Source: Chondrosia reniformis
Lineage: Eukaryota > Porifera > Demospongiae > Chondrillida > Chondrillidae
Assembly (NCBI GenBank): GCA_947172415.1
Contig: OX359194.1
Location: forward strand, 5,456,001-5,520,000
DNA: 64,000 nt
Direction: 5' to 3'
This document shows, piece by piece, positions 35,406 to 48,780 of the stretch. The translations under genes were made by a program, and so were the position numbers. The notes under the pieces are model-generated. The model searched no databases, was not told the origin of the DNA, and saw nothing but the letters and a program-made list of their open reading frames with translations. Each line of letters opens with the position of its first letter. Position 1 is the first letter of the stretch.

Positions 35406-38400
35406 ATGGAAGTCGCCTCGGCTTCAGGTATTTGGATACTTGTCATTTGGATCCTTTTCTGTTCTTCTAAAGGTAAGCTTTTATCTCGTGATTAGATTCA
35501 TTAATTAGATTACGTAGTCTATGATAAATGGAGAAGTGACACTGGTATGAAAAGAGCTTACTGTACCTAGATATTATTTAGTATCGTGCACGGAGGGTAT
35601 ATGGCTTCGAAGGGTCTTTTATCTTGCCTATATACGCTCTATACTTCAGTTGCTTCACAAGCAGCTACAACTATTACAGTTGGATCAGGTTCTCCAGTCG
35701 ACATAACTGCAACACCTACCATTAGTCAATCAGTAGAGTTACAGTGTAGCAGGACACTAGCAGCCAAGCAGTGGTATACTACAGGAAGTAGAGTAGAAGC
35801 CACTCCAGGTGAAGTGTGGACAACTGGTGGACCTACTGGACGTAGATTAGGTTTTTCTACATTTGCTACAAGTCATGCTGGAACATACTCTTGTCTTGTA
35901 AGAAATAGGGATGACGTGACCACAACAACTTACACAGTAGTGCTTGGTAAGTCTGTATAGCTAAATGCAGAACATACTATTAGCTGTCCTATTGTGTATA
36001 TGTACAGAGTTATGATTCAACTCACAACCATAGTTACCACTAATTACGTGTTTAAACAAAGTAGGAACTTGATGTAGCAACTTTATAAGACAATACTTAA
36101 GTCAGGTCCTTAATGTACGTATAATTGAAAGCTGAAATTCTTTGCACATAAAGTATACTTTAAGCTACAAGCCCAACCTTTGTATCTTAGCTACCCCACC
36201 ATGGTAGCTTTAGTTGTTACAGTTGTAGTTCACATTGTTAGTTTAATTTATTATTATATATATAAATAATGTATCATAATATATACATATATGTAAAGTC
36301 ATTAGGTTCACTATTTATATCTTAGCTACCCCAACTCCACCACCACCACAAGTCCAAGGTGTCAACATTTCAAGAGGAATATCTAATGGATCTGCGTCAT
36401 TGACAGTTTCATGGACTGCAGTACCTGGATCTGGAATAACCTACACTGTGTGGTATTCTACAAATAGTGGTACTACAACAGAACCACCATCTGGAGCATT
36501 AAATGTGTCAGGTATCACTGGTACATCAACTACACTGAGTGGACTTGCACAAGGTACAACCTACTATATTTGGGTATCAGCTGTTTCATCAGGTGTACCA
36601 GGACCTTACAGCATGAGAATGTCAGAGACTACATATTCAGGTAATGTAACTATAATAGGTCCCTTATTGTTTGGATCAATGTTTTTCAAAATGATAGGGT
36701 TATGATAATGTACCTATACAATACATACATTTTGCGTTGGGACCCATATATATATATATATATTCAATATGTATACCTATATACATATTAGATATTCAAT
36801 GTTTTAAAATTAAAGCTAGTCACTTCATTCACTTATCATGACTGTGAAATGATGAGTCACCATTAATTGGTATATACAGAATGGAACAGTTAGTAGTACA
36901 GAATGGTTAGTTTAAGGTATTTTTGTATGTTTGTGAATGATTACATGTTCCTTATATGTATATCGTTACGATAATTATATTATTATGATTTTTTTAAGGA
37001 TCTTTATTTTATTATGTATTTCATAGCGTCTATTTTACACCAATAAGAACATACGATATCACACCTACACCACATACAGTATATACTCCTTAATAAATGT
37101 TTCCTCTACTTTGATGTTGAGCCATAACTTAAAATTCAAATGTGTTTGACTTCATTAAAATTTATATACTACTCTGTATTCGTAGCTACTACTAAATATG
37201 TCCTTTATATGTACTATTTATTATTCATATTGTATAGAATCCTTACAAGTTAGAGGTGTTAGAATTAGTAAAGGGACGTTAGATGGATCTCCATCTTTGA
37301 CAGTTTCATGGATTGTGGTATCTGAATCTGGAGTAACTTACACTGTGTGGTATTCCACAAGTAGTGGTACTACAACAGAACCACCATCTGGAGCATCAGT
37401 ACTGTCAGGAATTATTAGTGCATCAGCCACATTGACTGATCTTTCACAAGGAACCACATACTACATTTGGGTAGCTGCTGTAACAGACAAGGATCAAGGA
37501 CCTTACAGTTTAAGATCCTCAGCAATTACATTTCAAGGTACTAGTGTAAGTAGAATATCAATGGTCCTTGTTTAGTGTATACGTATGTATATATATACAC
37601 TAAATGAGTGAAAACCTCTTATATTTTGTATACATATAAATTGTGTATATATTAATGACAACCTCTTTATTATGTAGCACCTCCTCAAGTACAAGGAGTC
37701 TCTGTGATAGCTACTGTTAGTAGAAGAAAGCCCTCCCTATTGGTTCGTTGGACTGCTCCGATAGGGCAGAATATCTCCTATGTTGTGCAGTATTCTGCAA
37801 CCAATCAGAACACTCCTCCAAATGATGCCCTTGAATTAATATCTTATTACTCTTCCATTTTACTTACAATTGGAATTCAAAGTGGAACAACATATTATGT
37901 TTGGGTTTGTGCTATATCTAATAAACTCCATGGAAAATACAGTAGAAGAGCTATGAATACAACTTTTCAAGGTACATACCTACGTAAACAAATGATAGAA
38001 TACTGGTACCGTAACTAGAAATCTTTCGCATTAGTACAGTGTGGTTAATGATATACACATTTGTACATTTAGCAGGCATATATATATCAGCTTGTTGTGA
38101 CCCAGGGTAACTGCTGATTGCACTGTACATAGGGACATAAACATTTGCACTTACATCATACATACATATAATGTATTAAAATGAAAATGGCATCATTTAT
38201 ACACATTATTTCTCAGAGGAGAATTTAGGTTCAAGTATTGCATGATTTAATGACTATCAGTTTCTTGTTTGAAGGTATGAGGTTTCATTGACTGTCTATA
38301 CATGTCTCAACAGTTCCAGGTGCTCCCACTGGACTGGTTATAACTCCACCACCTGACAAATGTGACCAGCTGAACTTACACTGGACAGCACCCTTCAACA

Positions 38401-40843
38401 CAGGAGGACTTCCTGTCAAGTACAGAGTGTACAGCAATGGTGTTCTTGTACATCGTATTCTCAGTTCACCAAGAGCAGCCATTCTTGGACTAGCAATCAA
38501 CTCTGAGTACAGAGTGAGAGTAATAGCTTTCAATGATTTGGGAGATGGAAAAGAAGTTAGAAGAGTTAGAAGAACCAGACCTCATGGTATATAATATATG
38601 TTGTAGTCAACTGCATCAATTCTCTATATAATTATCTTCTTTTCTGTAGCTCCCACAATCTCCTTTCTCTCTTCACCACATTCAACAAGAATAACATTTA
38701 CACTTTCATCACCACCGTTAATTGATTCATCAAACTGTACAATCTCGCCCAACATTTCTGGTCTACCCACACAGATGGTGTCCACCTCTGATTCTACTAA
38801 AGTACTAACTGTTGAAGGTTTGACTTCTGGAGTTAACTATACTGTCACCTGCATCTCTTCAAGGGAAGGTTTGGTATCCTGTGATTCTGTGACCAGCAAC
38901 ATTGGTATGTACAACTATATACAATGTATATAGATATATAAAAGCTTCTTTATTTATTCATAATAGAAGAAGTTGATTAATCAGGTTATTAGGGAGTTAA
39001 ATGGGAGACATCAAGACACATTCAAAACCTACTGTACCGACCTTTTAAATGGTCTATATCATATCATATACAAAGAGGTTTTGACCAGTCTCTACCACCA
39101 ATTTTGACTGACTAGCATGAATATGAAGCTTTTGACTAACTGGTTTTGAGTGAGTATCAGTTGTGTTCAACCAGCTCTTTGGGCATTCTGGTTGGCACCT
39201 TCAAGTGAACGTCCAATCCAAAACTATGAAATCGAGTACAGGTCATTAAATAGATCAACAGATTGGAATAGAGTATTGCCAAACCCAACTAGTACATCAG
39301 TTACAATAGAGAACCTTCAGTCTGGACATACCTACCAAGTGAGAGTGAGAGCTGTGTCTGATGTTGGATGTGGAGTGTGGAGCAAACCTGTCCTTCAATG
39401 CACAATTAATGGTAATGTAGTATTTCTAGTGTATATAGTGTTGGACTTACCCTAGTTGTGGATTAGCTGTATATATTGAAACAGTTAAGGTTTCCTTGAT
39501 TGATTTCAGTACATTGTATTTTTAATTGTTAAACTATAGACACTAATGAATGTTTAGCTAACAATGTCTGAATACACCAGGATCATATACTTGCGCTTGT
39601 AATACTGGCTATACACTAAATGAAGATGGACACACATGTGGTAAGCAATCCTGTAAAGGGAAATTCCCCCGATTGTTTCCTTATTTAGAGTTCTTGTTTG
39701 ACTAGAAAGAGATCTAGATACTTTCACTGTATGTAAGTTTTTATTTTTTAGATAACATAGTAACAGTCAACTTTGTGGAGATAAGTGCTTCAGGATACGA
39801 AGGACAGACTGTAGTACTAACTGTTGAGAGAGAAGGGTGGATAGCCACACCTCTTGTGGTGACTGTGAGAGTAGTAGAACTAGACATCTGTCTCTATGGA
39901 AGTGGTAAGCTGATATCACATCTGAAGCTGTAGCAGTACTTTGCTTTAGGTTGAGGTCATTGTTAATTTTATAGTCAGCCATCTTAAAGTCACAGCTATA
40001 TATATGTGTGTGGGAGGTTACTGGCTTAATTTGCATTATTTACTTAAAATTTTAGGGAATAACCACGACACTCTGTTTAAATTAATATATAGACATTCTA
40101 GTGTATTTCCATTTAATCAAATTCAGAATATTCATTTAAAAGGCATAGGTTAATTAATTAGGTTAATTACTGAATATATTTCAAAGCTAAAAAAATTTAT
40201 ATGTGCGTATATACGTATATAATTTGATACTGACATTTTTATCACTAATGGAGTTCACTTTGCAGCATAGAGAGAAGAGAGATTAAAATACTACTTACTT
40301 ACTACTACTCACTGTAATTAAATTAATCCAATCATTATAATACACATTCAAATTAAGTATACATATATATAGCTGTGACCCAACTCATGCAGCTAATTTG
40401 CTATTGCTTTCAGCAGAAGTTCCAAAAATTATAATTATATGTATATTATATGTACATATACAAAATAAGCACACTCATATTACTAGCATATGTTATATAT
40501 TCTAATTTAAACAGAAAACATCGTGGTTATTCCCTAAATTATATGTAAATAATTTAATGTAAATTGTAACCACACAATCATATTTGCTAACCATGAAACA
40601 TGTAGTCATGGTATTTCATATGACCCAACTCATGCAGCTAATGAAGGTGATTATGTTCTGAGGAATTCTACACTGACCTTCTCTGAAGTTTACAAGTCAT
40701 TTGAGAGACAGCACATATCAGTGGAACAAGTGGCCGATGAAGATAATGGAGAGAGAGATGAAGTGTTTCATATTCTCATTGACACTCCCTTTGGAATACA
40801 AAGCAAGAGAAGAGCAGTCACTTGTTTGATACATAATGTATAA
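35406..40843 (+). pseudogene. Copy 5: SP-Ig-FN3 gene lacking FN3-6, with broken EGF
   Basis: Exons: signal peptide 35406-35472 (three codons longer; VIWILFCSSK), Ig 35650-35946, FN3-1 36326-36640, FN3-2 37238-37537, FN3-3 37678-37971, FN3-4 38314-38586, FN3-5 38650-38904. Against copy 2 about 0.9 kb is deleted, taking FN3-6 and the first 30 nt of FN3-7. The shortened FN3-7 (39151-39411) could still be spliced in frame from TTTTGAG at 39150. The EGF exon 39540-39640 has lost 19 nt (GCTAACAATGTCTG), so TGA follows at 39569-39571. The Calx-beta exons 39752-39904 and 40638-40843 remain open but out of reach. The product would end after FN3-7. Introns show copy 2 as its nearest relative, except the inverted Calx-beta intron, which it shares with copy 1. 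Confidence 0.8.
40010..40355. other. Inverted intron segment, copy 5 (Calx-beta intron)
   Basis: Same inverted orientation as copy 1. It includes CTAGTGTATTTCCATTTAAT, the reverse complement of ATTAAATGGAAATACACTAG found in copies 3, 4 and 7. Just downstream (about 40376-40398) is a stray duplicate of the Calx-beta acceptor region (GACCCAACTCATGCAGCTAA) that does not continue into the exon. Confidence 0.75.
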
Positions 40844-40877
40844 GTACTGTAACTCCTGTATACTGTAATAGGCCAGT

Positions 40878-40883
40878 AATAAA
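40878..40883 (+). terminator. Polyadenylation signal AATAAA, copy 5
   Basis: AATAAA 35 nt after the copy 5 stop codon in the same GGCCAGTAATAAAGTA context as after copy 3. Confidence 0.5.
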
Positions 40884-41150
40884 GTACTGCTGCATTGGAT
40901 GTATATATACTAATGAAGTACGTGTATATTTAAATTTGTTATTTCTACTTGAAAAATGCACTTCAACAGTACAGTTTTGGATAGATTATATATATTTCTA
41001 TATATATTAGCTATAATTAAACTTAGTCTAAGAATAAATTATTTGGCATATATACAGTAGATAGGGCTGTAAGAAGGTTAGAAAAACACCTCCAGTATAC
41101 GTCGTACTTACGAACGTATCTTATCACACTATAGCTATTGATAGAAAAAA

Positions 41151-44100
41151 ATGGAAGTCGGCTATGCTTGGTCTGGTATTTGGATACTTCTCGTTTTCTG
41201 TTCTTCTAAAGGTAATCTTTTTAACCTTCTTTATAATGTGTGCAATAGATTTATCAATTAAAATAAGGGAGATGAGACATTGTGTTTTACTGATATTTAC
41301 CATACGGTAAATACTGTAAAACTGTACCTAGATATTTAGTATCGTACACGGAGGGTATGGCTTCGAAGGGTCTTTTATCTTGCCTACGCTCTCTCCTTCA
41401 GTTGCTTCACAAGCAGCTACAACTATTACAGTTGGATCAGGTCCTCCAGTCGACATAACTGCAACACCTACCATTAGTCAATCAGTAGAGTTACAGTGTA
41501 GCAGGTCACCAGCAGGCAAGAAGTGGTATACTACAGGAAATATAGTAACGCCCACTCCAGGTGAAGTGTGGACAACTCGTCATGGACCTGCTAAGAAATT
41601 AGGATTTTCTACATTTGCTACAAGTCATGCTGGAACATACTCTTGTCTTGTAAGAAATGACGTGAGCTCAACAATTTTCACAACAACTTACACAGTAGTG
41701 CTTGGTAAGTCTGTACAACTAAATGCAGAACATAATTGTCCTATTGTGTATATGTGCAGAGTTATGATTCAACTCACAGCCATAGTTACCACATATTACG
41801 TGTTTAAACCATAAAGCAGGAACTTGATGTAGCAACTTTAATAGACAATACATAAGTCAGGTCCTTATGTATAATTGAAAACTGAAATTCTTTGCACATA
41901 AAGTATACCCATAATTGGTATCTGTATAAGTGTATCTGCATTAATCCTAGCCCAACCTTTGTATCTTAGCTACCCCAACTCCACCACCACAAGTCCAAGG
42001 TGTCGACATTACAAGAGGAATATCTAATGGATCTGCGTCATTGACAGTTTCATGGACTGCAGTACCTGGATCTGGAATAACTTACACTGTGTGGTATTCT
42101 ACAAATAGTGGTACTACTGCAGAACCACCATCTGGAGCATTAAATGTGTCAGGTATCACTGGTACATCAGCTACACTGAGTGGACTTGCTGAAGGTACAA
42201 CCTACTATATTTGGGTATTAGCTGTTTCGTCAGGTGTACCAGGACCTTACAGCATGAGAATGTCAGAGACTACATATTCAGGTAATGTAACTATAATAGG
42301 TCCCTTATTGTTGGGATCAATGTTTTTCAAAATGATAGGGATCTTTATTATATTATGTATTAGCGTCTATTTTACACCAATAAGAACATACTATATCACA
42401 CCTACACCACATACAGTATATACTCCTTAATAAATGTTTCCTCTACTTTGATGTTGAGCCATAACCTTAAAATTCAAATGTGTTTGACTTCATTAAAATT
42501 TATATACTACTCTGTATTCGTAGCTACTACTAAATATGTCCTTTATACGTACTATTTATTATTCATATTGTATAGAATCCTTACAAGTTAGAGGTGTTAG
42601 AATTAGTAAAGGGACTTTAGATGGATCTCCATCTTTGACAGTTTCATGGATTGCAGCATCTGAATCTGGAGTAACTTACACTGTGTGGTATTCCACAAGT
42701 AGTGGTACTACAACAGAACCACCATTTGGAGCATCAGTACGGTCAGGAATTATTAGTGCATCAGCCACATTGACTGATCTTTCACAAGGAACCACATACT
42801 ACATTTGGGTAGCTGCTGTAACAGACAGGGATCAAGGACCTTACAGTTTGAGATCCTTAGCAATTACATTTCAAGGTACTAGTGTAAGTAGAATATTTAT
42901 GGTCCTTGTTTAGTGTATGTATATACACTAAATGAGTGAAAACCTTTTTATATTTTGTATACATATATACTGTATATATATTAATGGCAACCTCTTCATG
43001 ATGTAGCACCTCCTCAAGTACAAGGAGTCTCTGTGATAGCTACAGTTAGTAGAAAAAAGCCCTCCCTATTGGTCCGTTGGACTGCTCCGATAGGGCAGGA
43101 TATCTCTTATGTAGTACAGTATTCTGCAACCAATCAGAACACTCCTCCAAATGATGCTCTTGAAGATGTATCCTATTCAGCTTCCATTTTACTAACAATT
43201 GGAATTCAAAGTGGAACAACATATTATGTTTGGGTTTGTGCTATATCTAATAAACTCCATGGAAAATACAGTAGAAGAGCAATGAATACAACTTTTCAAG
43301 GTACCCATGGTAGAGTACTGGTACCGTAACTAGAAATCTTTCGCATTACTACAGTGTGGTTAATGATATACATGTCTATAAATTTAGCAGGCATCTTTAT
43401 AACAGCTAGTTACTTGCATTGGTTGTGTACGTAACGTATAGCGGGAATATTTAGCAAGGACTTACATTTGGCGATTTGGCAAGTAGTTTGAAACTCACCA
43501 AATTTAATTCTTCACCAAATTCGTGAATGCAGCTATCGATTTCAAACATAATGGTATATACGTGTTGTCATGTATATACGTATATGAAAATGGTATACAC
43601 ATGAATTTTAAATATACACATTAATTTCTCAGGGGAGAGTTTAGGCTCAAGTATTGCATGTTTTTAATGACTATCAGTTTCTTGTTTGAAGGTATGAGGT
43701 TTCATTGACTGTATATACATGTCCCAACAGTTCCAGGTGTTCCCACTGGACTGGTTATAACTCCTCCACCTGACAAATGTGACCAGCTGAACTTACACTG
43801 GACAGCACCCTCCAACACAGGAGGACTTCCTGTCAAGTACAGAGTGTACAGCAATGGTGTTCTTGTACATCGTATTCTCAGTTCACCAAGAGCAGCCATT
43901 CTTGGACTAGCAATCAACTCTGAGTACAGAGTGAGAGTAATAGCTTTCAATGATTTGGGAGATGGAAAAGAAGTGACAGGAGTTAGAAGGACCAGACCAC
44001 ATGGTATATAATATATGTTGTGGTCAACTGTATCAATTCCCTATATAATTATCCTCTTTTCTGTAGCTCCCACAATCTCCTTTCTCTCTTCACCACATTC

Positions 44101-46602
44101 AACAAGAATAACATTTACACTTTCATCACCACCGTTAATTGATTCATCACGCTGTACAATCTCTCCCAACATTTCCGGTCTACCCACAAAGATGGTGTCC
44201 ACCTCTGATTCTACTAAAGTACTAACTGTTGAAGGTTTGACTTCTGGAGTTAACTATACTGTCACCTGCATCTCTTCAAGGGAAGGTTTGGTATCCTGTG
44301 ATTCTGTGACCAGCAACATTGGTATGTACAAGTATATAGATATATAAATGGTATGTAAATGGGTAAATAATTATTCCATTGATCATGAGTGTGCAGCTGC
44401 AGGCTAATATGGCAAAGCGTGTCGATTTGTTACTGGTTTTTATTAGATTGGATTGGTCTGTACCACTGGCATTATGTAGCATTATGTTGTAGCTCTGGAT
44501 CTGGAAGATATTGTTTATTTGTTTACGTACTAACAATCTTTCACATCTCAACTGTACATATTTTTTAATATTATTTTCAACTACTTATATCTTCATCTGC
44601 AGTTACCTTATCAGTACCTCCAAAGGTCACTGGTGTGTTTGTAAGAGTTGTATTTACTAAAGTACCTACTCTCACTATTAGCTGGACACCAATAACTGAT
44701 TTTGATTATGACATTTCATACACTGTGTGGTATTCTACAAGCAGTGGTACCACAACAGAACCACCATCTGGAGCCTTAAATGTGTCGGGTATCACTGGTA
44801 CAATAGCTACAGTGAGTGGACTTACACAAGGTACGACCTACTATATTTGGGTAGCAGCAATTTCATCAGTTGGTGAAGGACCTTTCAGTACAAGAGTGAC
44901 AAAGAGAACGTATAAAGGTATTACTGTAAAGGAACATTCTATGTCTTAATATGTATAGAACCTGAGAATTTGGTCCATGCAATACATATCATATAAACAG
45001 TTTGAGCCATTGATCCTCACAGAATGTAAACATCGTGATCTATCAGTGGCTCAAGTTTTATCTTATATAGTCCATTATGATCAATAGCTATATATGTACA
45101 TTTAATTGTCAAATATACTTTTGTGTTTCCTGATCACAGCTCCAGCACAGGTTGAAAAGGTGGATCTAGTGAGTATCAGTTGTGTTCAACCAGCTCTTTG
45201 GGCATTCTGGTTGGCACCTTCCAGTGAACGTCCCATCCAAAACTATGAAATCGAGTACAGGTCATTAAGTAGATTAACAGAGTGGAATAGAGTATTGCCA
45301 AACCCAACTAGTACATCAGTTACAATAGAGAACCTTCAATCTGGACATACCTACCAAGTGAGAGTGAGAGCTGTGTCTGATGTTGGATGTGGAGTGTGGA
45401 GCAAACCTGTCCTTCAATGCACAATTAATGGTAATGTAGTACTTCTAGTGTATATAGGTTGGACTTCCTTTAGCTGTGGATTAGCTGTACATATTGAGAC
45501 AGTTAAGGTTTCCTTGATTGATTTCAGCACATGTATTTTAATTTTCAAACTGTAGATACTGATGAATGTTTAGCTAACAATGGTGGATGTGATCATATAT
45601 GTCTGAATACACCAGGATCATATACTTGCGCTTGTAATACTGGCTATACACTAAATGAAGATGGACACACATGTGGTAAGCAATCCTGTAAAGGGAAATT
45701 CCCGATTGTTGCCTTATTTAGAGTTCTTGTTTGGCTAGAAAGAGATTGAGATACACTGTACAGTTTCACTGTATAAAATAAATAAGTTTTTATTTTTTAG
45801 ATAACATAGTAACAGTCAACTTTGTGGAGATAAGTGCTTCAGGATACGAAGGACAGACTGTAGTACTAACTGTTGAGAGAGAAGGGTGGATAGCCACACC
45901 TCTTGTGGTGACTGTGAGAGTAGTAAAACTAGACATCTGTCTCTATGGAAGTGGTAAGCTGATATCACATCTGAAGCTGTAGCAATACTTTGGTTTAGGT
46001 TAAGGTCATTCTTAATTTTACATCTTAAAGTCACAGCTATATCTGTGTACCTATTATTCTTCATTTGAATGTGTATTATAATGATTGGATAGTAAATGTT
46101 TTTAAATCTATACATAACTCTCTCTTACTCTTTATGCTATATAGTGGACTCCATTAGTGTTAATCATACCTACAAAATAAATTTATTTTGAAAATACAAA
46201 CCTATGCCTTTTAAAATAAATCTTCTGAATTTGATTCAATGGAAATACACTAGCATATGTTTATTACAGAAAACATCGTGGTTGTTCCCTATATTATACA
46301 TAAATAATGCAAATTAAGCCAGTAACCTCACTAACACACGTTTTTAACCATGAAACATGTAGTCACGGTATTTTTCTTATGACCCAACTCATGCAGCTAA
46401 TGAAGGTGATTATGTTCTGGGGAATTCTACACTGACCTTCTCTGAAGTTTACAAGTCGTTTGAGAGACAGTGCATATCAGTGGAACTAGTGGCCGATGAA
46501 GATGATGGAGAGAGAGATGAAGTGTTTCATATTCTCATTGACACTCCCTTTGGAATACAAAGCAAGAGAAGAGCAGTCACTTGTTTGATACATAATGCAT
46601 AA
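41151..46602 (+). CDS. Copy 6: intact SP-Ig-FN3x7-EGF-Calx-beta secreted protein
   Basis: The best full-length reference copy, about 960 aa. Exons: signal peptide 41151-41211 ([20 protein letters not shown]), Ig 41402-41704, FN3-1 41970-42281, FN3-2 42576-42875, FN3-3 43007-43300, FN3-4 43731-44003, FN3-5 44067-44321, FN3-6 44603-44917, FN3-7 45140-45430, EGF 45556-45675, Calx-beta 45801-45953 and 46397-46602. Every exon is open, every internal intron is phase 1, and lengths sum to a multiple of three. The Ig shows the strand-B Cys (ELQCSR), a Trp (KKWYTTG) and HAGTYSC. There is no transmembrane segment or GPI-like tail, so the product is probably secreted. The Calx-beta end ([26 protein letters not shown]) could bind calcium by analogy with the family. 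FN3-6 is a mosaic: LNVSGITGT from FN3-1, then [10 protein letters not shown] of the native type. Confidence 0.88.
43434..43560. repeat. Palindromic short repeat in FN3-3/FN3-4 intron, copy 6
   Basis: Diverged copy of the element in copies 4 and 8: begins AACGTATAGCGGGAATATTT and contains ACTTACATTTGGCGATTTGG and CACCAAATTTAATTC. Confidence 0.65.
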
Positions 46603-47454
46603 GCACTGTAACTCTTGCATGTATAGGCTATTTCAACTTGTTGCCAAGAAAACTTTCAAACAAATGTTATTAAGAAGAAAAATATACAAGTAAAAATATA
46701 CAAGTTAAATAAAAACATTCACATGTGGAAAAAGTATCAAAACAAGACTGTGATCATATGGTAAGGCTAACATTGCAGAAGTGGCATACTGAAACCTAAC
46801 CATACACATCACTTCTATGTTTGGGTGCATCATCTTTACTAACAAGATTACACTCAGCTTGATCCTCAGACCTTAAGCATGATCTTAATAATGAATTAAA
46901 TTGCGAATGTACAATGAAATAAATTGTCTATGTGGATGGATGCTGGGGGTTCACAACACTAGGATTTTTCTTGTAGTCATGAGGCAGGAATGTGATTTGT
47001 TGTACTTGGTATCTATATATAACATGAAGGTGCATTATGGAATTTATGCAATCAATGAAATCACCCCAATAACATATATAATATCTTGAGCCATCTACCT
47101 ACACCATGAAACTACTTAAAATAAATAACTACATATAGCAAATCTTGAAATAATATAAAGTTTAGCACTCCCTGCAAATGTCTAGACCCTCCACTGATAA
47201 CAATTACTTCTACAGCGTTATTATGTGGCAACTGAACAGTGCTACTTCATGCAGAATATCTGACTTTTGTTAGAACCTCTGATAGCTGGTTGCACATGTA
47301 GGCTCTGACCACAAAAGGATTATGGTAACAAATCATGGCTATATCTTAGCATATGTGCATGTGTGTAGCTATATGTATAGTGTCTAACATTATAAAGGAA
47401 GCCTTCCATTGAGTTATAATAAAGGGAAACCATAAGAAACAGCAATTTAGGAAA

Positions 47455-47931
47455 TGGTTTGTTGGGATATTTCTCAGTTGGATAATTATCTCGTCCTCTT
47501 TCTAAGGGTAAATTGAAAATCTCATCTTTGAAAGTTTAGATCGATTATCTCTAGGTGAAGGTTTCTAAATCATATTTATATCCACCTCTCTAATTAAGTA
47601 GTATTAAGATTGATATTCACTTTAATTATTATCTCTACTTAGCTATTTTTCACCCCTATTCTTGTAAAATATGAATGTATATAATTAGAACTAGAAATAT
47701 ATAGCACTGAAGGTTTCTTTGTATGCATACTTTTGTTCTCTCCTTCAGTTACTTCACAACCAGCTACAACTATTACAGTTGGATCAGGTTCTCCTCCAGT
47801 CAACATTATTGCAACACCTACCATTAGTCAACCAGTAGAGTTACAGTGTGTCACAAGCAGTCAAGAAGTGGTATACTACAGGAAGTACAGTTAATGCCAC
47901 TTCAGGTGAAGTGTGGACAACTGCTGGATGT
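47455..47931 (+). pseudogene. Decayed duplicate of a 5' end: signal-peptide and Ig exons
   Basis: The sequence from 47455 (AAATGGTTTGTTGGGATATT, then TCTCAGTTGGATAATTATCT) is a degraded version of the copy 7 first exon. An Ig exon follows from 47749 after CTCCTTCAG, with [14 protein letters not shown]. It loses frame at the variable region after ELQC and stops matching near 47931. Copy 7 thus has two heads in tandem, of which only the second (48781) looks usable. Confidence 0.7.
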
Positions 47932-48639
47932 AGACTGATGATGGAGAAGATGATGAATACTTTGATGGAGCAGAGCTAGTGTGGAAGTCAAGTAGAAGGG
48001 ACGGACAGGAGTGAAACAGGAGAGGAATGAAATGACTATTATGGCATTAATGTGATAAGATTACCATCGAGGTATGCATATGCTTTTGGTATGCAGTTAA
48101 TTGACATTTTATTTTCAAAAGAGGAGCTCTCAACTTCATTCTTAGTTTGCTCTAAAAAGAGCACATTGGACAGAGAGTGAGTCAACAAGCTATACTTACA
48201 TTAATTGATAAATGGTATGGTGCTGATTGGGACCTAAAGATTTTAACAGCAGAGGCAAATTAAAAGTGTAGAGACACAAAGGTATACTTTGTTAAGTAAA
48301 CTGTCAACATATAAACCTTTTTCTCTTTGACTTTTTAATATTACATCATTGTACATATTTTATATTTTTATAACTACATGTACGTACGTACGTATATACC
48401 TTTCCATTATCTTGGGGAACCTGTATAAAACATGTATCTTGGTAATTTTTATACCTGTTTCGATTTCATGCATGATTTTGGCAAGATTCACAAGAAAGAC
48501 CTTGTGAAGATCTTGTATGAAATCTTGCAAAGATTTATGTAATAAGAGTTTTCTAGTACGGGATATAATAAGCTTGAGATACTAGTAATATGTAAATGAA
48601 AGTGAGTGTGCAGTTTCCAAGAGGAGTACTTTTATATAA

Positions 48640-48705
48640 GGAAACTTTCCATTGAGTAATAAAGAATAAAGAGAAACCATAAGAAACAGCAATAACAGGC
48701 AAGAA
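48640..48705 (+). promoter_or_regulatory. Conserved 5' flank, class B (copy 7)
   Basis: GGAAACTTTCCATTGAGTA and AACCATAAGAAACAGCAATA are conserved upstream of copy 7, copy 8 (57361-57420) and the decayed head (about 47400-47450). They are absent upstream of copies 2, 4, 5 and 6, which share a different flank. Likely core promoter or 5' UTR; inferred from conservation only. Confidence 0.4.
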
Positions 48706-48780
48706 AACATAGAATTTACCCAAATTCATTTTACATTGGTCCCATGGGTAGTAGTGGTACTTTAACACTTCAGCTAGGAA

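Larger units (their letters stand above)
46603..48780. other. Long intergenic stretch between copies 6 and 7
   Basis: 2.2 kb against about 250-300 bp between most other copies. It contains a decayed second set of 5' exons (47455-47931) and flanking sequence shared with the upstream region of copy 8, such as ACTACTTAAAATAAATA near 47110 and TTAGAACCTCTGATAGCTGG near 47271. The part 47935-48330 resembles nothing else in the window. No other gene is seen. Confidence 0.6.
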
